Source of the DNA: Paraburkholderia sp. CNPSo 3272
GTDB taxonomy: Bacteria > Pseudomonadota > Gammaproteobacteria > Burkholderiales > Burkholderiaceae
Direction of reading: 5' to 3'
Assembly (NCBI RefSeq): GCF_024206495.1
Contig: NZ_JAMBPQ010000016.1
Location: forward strand, 1 to 64,000
Length of the DNA: 64,000 nt
Made by a program: the position numbers and the translations under genes. This document shows, one piece after another, positions 25,858 to 32,371 of the stretch (positions are counted from its first letter, which is position 1; each line of letters opens with the position of its first letter). A model generated the notes under the pieces. It worked only from the letters and a program-made list of their open reading frames with translations. It was not told the origin of the DNA and ran no database searches.

Positions 25858-26892
25858 TTACATCGCCGACAACTGCTGAATCCGCGTTTCCATCACTTTC
25901 GATAAGCACTCTGCGTCCGAACATGAGTTCCGCTCTTTGGACAGCCAGTCGCGCTGATCGGCTTTCAGGGCGGTCGGGTCGCTCGCTTTGGCGCGGGCCG
26001 CACTGTAGGCGGCAGCTAGACGCCGGTCGGCATCAGCGGTTTCTGGCGTCGAACAGATCAGATGTTCAATCGGCGACGACGCCTTCGTGCAGTCAAAGCT
26101 GGCATGAACGCCCGCCGTGCCGTTGGCATCCTGCGTCGGGGTCGTTGTCGATACCGACTGCTGTACTGCACTGGCTGTCGGTGCCCATGATGCGAGCGAT
26201 GCGTTGACGGCCTTCTCTGGTTCCATCGGTTGCTGCGCCGTTTGCGTTGCATCTTCCGACGACGCTGGCACCGGGGCAGCCGAAGTCGCTACATCACTAC
26301 CCGCCGACTGACCATCTGCGACGGCCTTTGCTGCTTCATCGCCGGACGCCGAACTAGCGGCTGCTGGGGCGGCGGCTGCACCGCTCGCCGATGACGGCTG
26401 CGCTTCCGATGACGCAGCTACCTGAGTCCCCGGTCCGAACACGATGCGGTCGAGCGGCACAAGGAAGTAAAGACCGGTAAGAAGAACAATGAACAGCCCA
26501 CCAGTCAAGAAGACCCGCGCACCGTATTCGTAGTAAAAGCGTTGCTTCGCCAACTCGCCCGCACTGCTGGCGATGATGATGTCTGGCTGGCCCGCATTCC
26601 GAGCGAGAAACCCCAAGTTCCATGCCTTCGGGGCCAAGAACAGGAAGACGAGCGCGAAGGCGGCGCAGATCGCCACGGACGTGTACAAGAGTTCGGTATA
26701 AGCACCGTATGCAAGCAGACCGTAAATCGCTGCGCCCGCTATACCCCAAAACTTTCCGGCTGCATTGCTGATCGACTTCTCGATCTTCGCGTCCCTAGCG
26801 CTTGCTTCGGCAGCAGCGATGTCGCCGCCGCAGTGCTTGCATCGAATCGCTGAATCCTGAATGTCTTCCGCACAGAAAAGGCAAGTCTTCAT
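25858..26892 (-). CDS. zinc-ribbon membrane protein with C-terminal LprI-like domain
   Basis: A 344-aa protein built of clear blocks. An N-terminal zinc ribbon (CLFCAEDI...CKHCGGDI) is followed by hydrophobic segments at about 45-90 and 125-150. A long low-complexity Ala/Ser/Pro/Gln linker (about 155-250) leads to a C-terminal domain with the DUF1311/LprI pattern (FDCTKASSPIEHLICSTPETADADRRLAAAY...LKADQRDWLSKERNSC). LprI-like domains are normally outside the cytoplasm, some inhibiting lysozyme. The molecule thus seems to link a cytoplasmic zinc ribbon to an exported domain. Function unknown. Confidence 0.7.
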   Translation of the reverse strand: MKTCLFCAEDIQDSAIRCKHCGGDIAAAEASARDAKIEKSISNAAGKFWGIAGAAIYGLLAYGAYTELLYTSVAICAAFALVFLFLAPKAWNLGFLARNAGQPDIIIASSAGELAKQRFYYEYGARVFLTGGLFIVLLTGLYFLVPLDRIVFGPGTQVAASSEAQPSSASGAAAAPAAASSASGDEAAKAVADGQSAGSDVATSAAPVPASSEDATQTAQQPMEPEKAVNASLASWAPTASAVQQSVSTTTPTQDANGTAGVHASFDCTKASSPIEHLICSTPETADADRRLAAAYSAARAKASDPTALKADQRDWLSKERNSCSDAECLSKVMETRIQQLSAM

Positions 26893-26982
26893 ATCTCTAT
26901 CCCCCGTCGATCAATTGGCGCAGCCCTTCCATTGGCTCCCGCCTTGTCTTCTTTACGTCCAACGGTTCACAACCTCAAATAA

Positions 26983-26994
26983 GGTACATGTACC
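26983..26994. promoter_or_regulatory. candidate operator of the XRE regulator
   Basis: A perfect 12-bp palindrome, GGTACATGTACC, ends at the base before the GTG start of the XRE gene, in the spacer between it and the leftward 344-aa gene. A regulator binding here could repress itself and perhaps the neighbour. Confidence 0.5.
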
Positions 26995-27273
26995 GTGGAT
27001 GCTGGCGCATCATATCTGAATGATGCGGGTGTGCCAAACCTCAGCAGCCACCGCCAAAATCCAACGCTTGTCGCCCTCGGCGAAGCCATCCGACGCGTTC
27101 GGAAAGGGCGTGGCATGTCCCAAGAACAACTGGCGCTGACGGCAGAAGTTGATCTCAGTTACTTGGGCCGAGTGGAGCGTGGCGACAACGCTGCTGCGCT
27201 GTTGACGTTGAAACGAATCGCCGATGCGCTCGGCGTCACGATGGCGGCGTTGATGGGTGAAGCGGGTTTATGA
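26995..27273 (+). CDS. XRE-family transcriptional regulator
   Basis: A 92-aa protein whose core (about residues 28-90) is a classic Cro/CI helix-turn-helix: LGEAIRRVRKGRGMSQEQLALTAEVDLSYLGRVERGDNAAALLTLKRIADALGV. The GTG start is taken from the open frame and lies directly on the palindrome, so the mRNA may be nearly leaderless. No ligand domain is present. It is convergent with the serine recombinase gene. Confidence 0.85.
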   Translation: MDAGASYLNDAGVPNLSSHRQNPTLVALGEAIRRVRKGRGMSQEQLALTAEVDLSYLGRVERGDNAAALLTLKRIADALGVTMAALMGEAGL

Positions 27274-27335
27274 GGCAGCCGTCGCTTTCGCCGTTGCTGG
27301 TTGATATAGCCGCATGACGGCCTGATACCGAGTCT

Positions 27336-28034
27336 TCATGCGCTACGCGGCTTGCGACGATCCGACCAGTCAATCAGTGCGCACGGCGTCCCATCGCGAC
27401 CGACACCGGTCACGTCATTCGACTCTTCTTTGATCTGCCGCGAGAGACGTGAAAGCGTGGATCGGGAACAATCGGTTGCCGCGATAATGGTGTTCCAGCT
27501 ATCACCACGTCGAAGCATCTGCATGATCGCCGCGTTCCGCTGGTCATTGGGCTTGCGACCTTTGTAACCACCAGCCGCTTTCAGCTTCTCGATACCCTGC
27601 GTCTGTCGGCGACGCCGGTCTTCGTAGTCCTTGCGTGCGATTGCGGCCAGCATATCCAGCATCATCGCGTTCAGCGCATCCATCATCCGGGACGTGATGT
27701 CGTCCTCGGTGGTTGTCATCATCCACGATGTCGGCAAGTCCAACGCGACAACGCGGACTCGACGTGATTGCAGTTCGGCTTTCAGCTTGGCCCAATCATC
27801 AGTATTGAGACGTGAGAGACGGTCCACCTGTTCGATCAACAAGATGTCACCTTCATGACAGTCCAACAGCAATCGGAACAGTTCAGGGCGTTGAAGCGAT
27901 GCACCGGATTCGTTCTCAACATAGAAAGCAGCGATTTGAAGACCACGCTCTTTCGCAAACTCGATCAGGTCATTCTTGGCACGGCTGGCATCTTGTTCTT
28001 TTGTTGAAGCACGAAGGTACGCACGAACGAACAT
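27336..28034 (-). CDS. serine recombinase (resolvase/invertase family)
   Basis: A 232-aa small serine recombinase. The N-terminal catalytic domain has the nucleophile S10 in YLRASTKEQDA, the conserved arginines in LIEQVDRLSRLNTDDW, and a long helix E. The C-terminal helix-turn-helix (RRGDSWNTIIAATDCSRSTLSRL) is followed by an extra tail of about 25 residues. Such enzymes resolve or invert DNA at paired sites. Its own upstream region carries interlocked inverted repeats that could be its sites. Confidence 0.9.
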   Translation of the reverse strand: MFVRAYLRASTKEQDASRAKNDLIEFAKERGLQIAAFYVENESGASLQRPELFRLLLDCHEGDILLIEQVDRLSRLNTDDWAKLKAELQSRRVRVVALDLPTSWMMTTTEDDITSRMMDALNAMMLDMLAAIARKDYEDRRRRQTQGIEKLKAAGGYKGRKPNDQRNAAIMQMLRRGDSWNTIIAATDCSRSTLSRLSRQIKEESNDVTGVGRDGTPCALIDWSDRRKPRSA

Positions 28035-28060
28035 GTCTCACCCCGAACGGTCTTTTTAGG

Positions 28061-28128
28061 ATGGTTCGCATATTACCAGTTCGCTTTGGGTTATGTCCAG
28101 ACATTTAGCGAACCATCATTGAACTGGT
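28061..28128. promoter_or_regulatory. interlocked inverted repeats upstream of the recombinase
   Basis: ATGGTTCGC (28061-28069) is the exact complement of GCGAACCAT (28108-28116), and ACCAGTTC (28075-28082) of GAACTGGT (28121-28128). The pairs interleave rather than nest. They lie just before the recombinase start, a usual place for recombination or autoregulation sites. Confidence 0.5.
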
Positions 28129-28165
28129 TTCCATGAGGTACACCGTTAGGAAACCAGCGAAAACA

Positions 28166-28199
28166 TGTGTATGCTTACACAGGCTGTTTATCCATACAG
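28166..28199 (+). promoter_or_regulatory. LexA-type SOS box with adjoining palindrome
   Basis: CTGTTTATCCATACAG (28184-28199) fits the LexA pattern CTGT-N8-ACAG and matches 13 of 16 positions of the E. coli consensus core. It ends nine bases before the ATG of the next gene and abuts a second palindrome, TGTGTA-TGCT-TACACA (28166-28181). Confidence 0.6.
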
Positions 28200-28208
28200 G
28201 GGGTACGC

Positions 28209-29159
28209 ATGCACCACTCGTTCGACAAGCGGTTAATCAGATTCGAGAACATCGACGAAATCAGAACACGCCCAGCGTTCCGCGACGAGATCGCGGCTGC
28301 GTCCGCGCTTCCGAAGGAAGCTGTCGGGGTTTACCGGTTTCCGAAAGACGCACCTGAACAGTGCGGCCTGTCGAATTGTCGAACGCCGCATATGAAGGGA
28401 TTCGTGGTCGCTATGCAATCCGGCGAAGAAACGCTCATTGGTTGCTATTGCGGTGCGAAGAAGATGGGACTGGCCTTTCAGGAAGTTATCAATCGAGCGC
28501 AACTGGCCGACCGTATGCAGCGATACCGGGACACGATATTGGCTGCGATAGTGAACGCGGATGAATTCGACGCGCGGCTCGCTGATCTGCTGGACCGACC
28601 GTTCGGTGCGAAGTGGGTCGCAAAGCGCGTCGCGAATTGCAACGCGACATTGCCGTCAGAAGCGAACTACCTGATTCGCCGGATGGCGCAACGGCAAGAA
28701 CCCGATGTCTTTGATGCCGTTCCCATGACCAAAAAGGAAATTGCAATTGCGCGTGAGACGGGCGCAATACCCAAGGGGCAACCGGGTCCCTACTTTCGAC
28801 AGGAGAAAGTTGGCGTTATTGTGGGACTGGAAATCTGGCGAACCGATCTACGGGCATTGCTGATCGACGATCTGCAACAAGGCATGCGTGCCTTGAAAGC
28901 TCTCGATGTGGTGTCGATACGTTCCGAAAATGCGCTGCGAAACCATGCCCGGTGGGTAGGTGAAATTCCGCAAAAATTTTCGGATGCTGAACGACTAATC
29001 GTGGCGGGACAGGAGTTCTTTGACGCAGGGAACCTACACCTATTGAAACGGCTCAGTACGGTTGAAAGGGAAATCAAGGGATTGGCGGAAGCAGTAGATA
29101 CACTTATCTCGCAGACCAAGGCGAATCTGCAATCACCGGTGACAGGCAATCACCAGTGA
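28209..29159 (+). CDS. unknown protein with a zinc-finger-like cysteine cluster, running into a repeat array
   Basis: A 316-aa protein of no family I recognise. A probable metal site is made by C52, C57, H61, C79 and C81 (CGLSNCRTPH ... IGCYCG). The rest is mainly charged helical sequence, with a predicted coiled region near the end. The ATG at 28209 is preferred because GGGGG lies upstream; an earlier in-frame ATG at 28167 falls inside the palindromes. The last ten codons are encoded by the first units of the tandem array. The SOS-type box at its start suggests induction by DNA damage. Confidence 0.7.
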   Translation: MHHSFDKRLIRFENIDEIRTRPAFRDEIAAASALPKEAVGVYRFPKDAPEQCGLSNCRTPHMKGFVVAMQSGEETLIGCYCGAKKMGLAFQEVINRAQLADRMQRYRDTILAAIVNADEFDARLADLLDRPFGAKWVAKRVANCNATLPSEANYLIRRMAQRQEPDVFDAVPMTKKEIAIARETGAIPKGQPGPYFRQEKVGVIVGLEIWRTDLRALLIDDLQQGMRALKALDVVSIRSENALRNHARWVGEIPQKFSDAERLIVAGQEFFDAGNLHLLKRLSTVEREIKGLAEAVDTLISQTKANLQSPVTGNHQ

Positions 29160-30048
29160 CAGGTAATCACCAGTGGCATTGGTAATCACCAGTGGCATAG
29201 GTAATCACCAGTGACAGGCAATGATCAGTGACATAGGTAATCACCAGTGAAATAGGCAATCACCAGTGACAGGCAATGACCAGTGACATAGGTAATCACC
29301 AGTGACAGGCAATGACCAGTGACATAGGTAATCACCAGTGACAGGCAATGATCAGTGACATAGGTAATCACCAGTGACAGGCAATGACCAGTGACATAGG
29401 TAATCACCAGTGACAGGCAATGATCAGTGACATAGGTAATCACCAGTGACAGGCAATGACCAGTGACATAGGTAATCACCAGTGACAGGCAATGACCAGT
29501 GGCACTGGTAATCACCAGTGACAGGTAATCACCAGTGACAGGCAATGATCAGTAACAGGTAATCACCAGCAACAGGTAATCACCAGCAACAGGTAATCAC
29601 CAGTGACAGGCAATGACCAGTAACAGGTAATCACCAGTGACATAGGTAATCACCAGTGACAGGCAATGACCAGTAACAGGTAATCACCAGTGACAGGCAA
29701 TGACCAGTGGCACAGGTAATCACCAGTGACATATGCAATCACCAGTGACAGGCAATGACCAGTGGCACTGGTAATCACCAGTGACATAGGCAATCACCAG
29801 TGAGGGGCATCACCAGTGGCATTGGTAATCACCAGTGACAGGCATCACCAGTGGCACTGGTAATCACCAGTGACATAGGCAATCACCAGTAACAGACAAT
29901 GATCAGTAACAGGTAATCACCAGTGACATAGGCAATCACCAGTGACAGGCAATGACCAGTGGCACTGGTAATCACCAGTGACATAGGCAATCATCAGTGA
30001 CAGGCATCACCAGTGGCATTGGTAATCACCAGTGACATAGGCAATCGC
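29131..30048. repeat. tandem array of about 51 units of 17-19 bp
   Basis: Units follow the pattern AATSACCAGTGACAGG(Y) (17 bp) or AATSAYCAGTGACATAGGY (19 bp), plus variants with GGCACTGGT. From about 29206 to 29490 a 17-bp and a 19-bp unit alternate, giving a 36-bp higher-order repeat copied about eight times. The right part mixes variants. Units with CACTGGT are followed by AATCACCAGTG, so they form a 7-bp inverted repeat. The units abut without spacers. Function unknown. Confidence 0.95.
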
Positions 30049-30431
30049 CCGGTAACGCATAACGGACCAGTGACGAATTTAAGTCACAACTGACACTGAT
30101 CGCTCATCGCTTGTGATTGCGAAGCGCGTTGCGGAGCGCAGCGAAGCAACGGAACTTGTGAAGGAAAGGAGACGGGATTTGTGGTTGAAAACCACGAATT
30201 TGTTGCCGAACGAGATTGAATCAGATTAATTCATGAATAAATGAAGACCCACTAATTCGTGAATTGACATACGGATTAAGTCCCACGTGTAGTGGACGGG
30301 TTGTCGGCACAAGTCAGTCACATGCAATAATTTAATTCATGCATGTATGTAGTTATAATTCGACGCCCCAAATCAAAACATCTTCATGAATTGGTCAGCA
30401 ACAAGAAATATGAACGAAGTCGATTTTATGT

Positions 30432-30572
30432 CACATGATGTATTTCCGCGAAGCGGTGCGAGCGCAGCGAGCAAAATGAAGTTACCCTATCAACAATAGC
30501 TAAACTTATTTCTGCTCGCTGCGCTCGCAAGTGCCGTCGCTTCGCGCCGTCCCTGCAACTGGCTTGTTTTTT
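30432..30572 (+). repeat. structured repeat, copy A
   Basis: A 17-bp arm (30457-30473) pairs perfectly with 30513-30529. Outside it CGCGAAGCG (30447-30455) pairs with CGCTTCGCG (30538-30546). The apical loop of about 39 bases contains a small CTAT/ATAG stem. A run of six T follows at 30567-30572. Sequence and layout match copy B. Confidence 0.8.
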
Positions 30573-30597
30573 CACCTGTACTTGGTCCGATAAGACC

Positions 30598-30745
30598 CGC
30601 ATGATGTGGTTTCCGCGCAGCGGATGCGAGCCGAAGGCGAGCGAAATGAAGTTGCCCTATTAACAATAGTTAAACATCATTCGCGCCTTCGGCGTAAGTC
30701 CGTCGCTTCGCGCCGTCCTTAGTGACCGGTCTGTTTTTACTAGAC
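30598..30745 (+). repeat. structured repeat, copy B
   Basis: Copy B keeps the layout of copy A but with different stem bases: GCCGAAGGCG (30630-30639) pairs with CGCCTTCGGC (30684-30693), and CGCGCAGCG (30614-30622) pairs with CGCTTCGCG (30704-30712) with one mismatch. The loop is nearly identical to copy A (GAAGTTRCCCTATYAACA then ATAGYTAAAC). A T run (30734-30738) and a further GGTCT/AGACC stem follow. Confidence 0.8.
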
Positions 30746-31540
30746 CTGACCGGTGACTGATTAGTTAACAATCGTGTCTTCCCCAATTTGGTTTTAAGGA
30801 AACCGTGCGTGACGAGGGGGACCGCCCTGCGAACCTTTTCTATAGACGTACAGGGTCCTTCCTAGGGGACGGGTCGAAATCTGGTGTCAGCCAAACCGAC
30901 AGATTGGTTACTGTCTCCGTGTTCTTCTCCTCACCGCCGAAGCGGGTGGCTAATAGGTCATTCCGACCGTTCGCTTTAGACTCGACCGTGCTTTCGCGTC
31001 TTCGAGTGTCACCGGGAGCGATAGGTTTCCCGGATTTGATGGGTTCGCGCATCCAAGCTTGGACTAACGCGGGAACTGTTCTTCCCTTTCATCGATGTGG
31101 TCTGTTTTCCACTCGGTTCTACAGCGCTACCTACTATTTATACAAACGAAGATTTTGAGGATTTCCGCGAACGGCCTCTGCTCATGCACGGACTACGGAG
31201 ATGCGAGAAATCCGGGAATATACTGGATACTGCTAGAGGGAATTCGTATATCGCTCGACCAGAACAGTCAAAGCGTTGCGGAAGAAACCGCGTAGTGATG
31301 TTTAGCTGATAGCAAGAACAATTTTCAATCAGCAGTGCGTATTATACAGGACTGCGCCATTGTTGTCAACGCAACGCTTGCGGAATCAGACTTTCTGTTG
31401 TATACGCGCCACGACATCGTTAATCACCGATTGCCCGAAACGGTGTTACGGCGCGGTTGTTCCGTGATTCTCGAAATCCCGGTACCTACAAAGCCTTGGA
31501 CCCAACAAACTGACAACACGGAACGTTTCAGGTAAGGCCG

Positions 31541-32356
31541 TTAAGGGAACAAATCTTCGTCTTTGTACCCTGACAGCCGGGCCACATCGACGAGCACGAC
31601 AATCGCGCTTCTCAGAATTCGGTCATTCGAATCGTGTGGATCAGACCGTAACGCGTTCGCCCATGTGGAAAACGCCTTTGCACGCTCGTTTAGCTGCATG
31701 TACGCATCCGCCAGCGTTTCCCACGAATCGACGTAGATGGAGGATCGGTCCGCGCAACGAATCGCATCGAGCGTCCAATCACTATCCAGTTTTCCGTCAG
31801 CCACCAGTGCTTCGCCTACCGCATCAAGAACAGAACCAACCTCGCGTCCAAGTACCTGCCGAATCTTGGCGACTGCTGACCATTCACCGACCGATTTAAA
31901 GGCTTCCTCAGCCTCTTGCGCCAAGAATTCATCCTCGCCGAAGCCACTGGCACTCCACAGTGCGTCGCCCATTTCGTTCAAATCCGCCTTGCAATCGCAT
32001 GCGGCGGCTTGCTTCCAACAATCGAGCGCGTCGTAATGTTCTCCCTGAGCGTGGAGTTCCTTCGCCGCTTCGATCCAATATCCGACAGGTCGTGGACCTA
32101 GCGCCCCAAGCAAGCTGGCAATCGACGTGGACTCGCCAGTGCTCGCTCGGCGGTGCAGGAGAAACCGAACTTCCGCCTCTATCGCTTCGACGACGGAATC
32201 GGTATTTTTCACGTCTTGGGCCTCTGCTGCGCTTATATGTGAGTCGAACAAGTCATGCGGGTCCATCGGCGTTCCCCATAGCCAATTACGATTCCCGGCC
32301 ATATCGCGGCGACCTTGGATTCGCTTCATCATAGAAGTGTAGTAGTCCGTCGCCAC
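31541..32356 (-). CDS. TPR/Sel1-like protein linked to the restriction enzyme
   Basis: A 271-aa soluble, mostly helical protein. The middle and C-terminal parts read like tetratricopeptide-type helical pairs (YWIEAAKELHAQGEHYDALDCWKQAA; SWETLADAYMQLNERAKAFSTWANALRSDP). The GTG at 32356 is 15 bases after the restriction enzyme's stop, so the two are almost surely cotranscribed; ATGs at 32332 and 32329 are alternatives. No enzymatic motif is seen. A partner or regulator role for the neighbouring enzyme is an inference from position. Confidence 0.6.
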   Translation of the reverse strand: MATDYYTSMMKRIQGRRDMAGNRNWLWGTPMDPHDLFDSHISAAEAQDVKNTDSVVEAIEAEVRFLLHRRASTGESTSIASLLGALGPRPVGYWIEAAKELHAQGEHYDALDCWKQAAACDCKADLNEMGDALWSASGFGEDEFLAQEAEEAFKSVGEWSAVAKIRQVLGREVGSVLDAVGEALVADGKLDSDWTLDAIRCADRSSIYVDSWETLADAYMQLNERAKAFSTWANALRSDPHDSNDRILRSAIVVLVDVARLSGYKDEDLFP

Positions 32357-32371
32357 ACATTTTCGTATCGT

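Larger units (their letters stand above)
30049..31540. other. 1.5-kb region without convincing genes
   Basis: This stretch is AT-richer than its surroundings and holds short open frames without ribosome sites or recognisable products. It contains a hairpin CGTTGC/GCAACG near 30128-30152, a promoter-like TTGACA-18-TGTAGT (30264-30293), a perfect TATAAT (30354-30359), and the two structured repeats listed separately. From 30760 to 31540 I see nothing I can name. It may encode structured RNA or be a DNA site region. Confidence 0.6.

Noticed and set aside
29225..29545. A minus-strand open frame encoding a periodic peptide (SLVITYVTGHC repeated)
   Set aside because: It exists because the 36-bp dimer keeps frame (12 codons). 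It lies wholly inside the tandem array, has no ribosome site and no independent evidence of coding.
29131..30048. CRISPR array
   Set aside because: Units are 17-19 bp and directly abut. There are no unique spacers and no cas genes in the window.
30432..30745. Integron attC sites
   Set aside because: The hairpins are long enough, but the conserved outer R' and R'' boxes (GTTRRRY / RYYYAAC) are not present in the right places and there is no integron integrase.
30805..31158. A 117-codon open frame in the non-coding region
   Set aside because: No ribosome site, an unusual composition (many Ser, Phe, Arg) and no recognisable domain. Not strong enough to call a gene.
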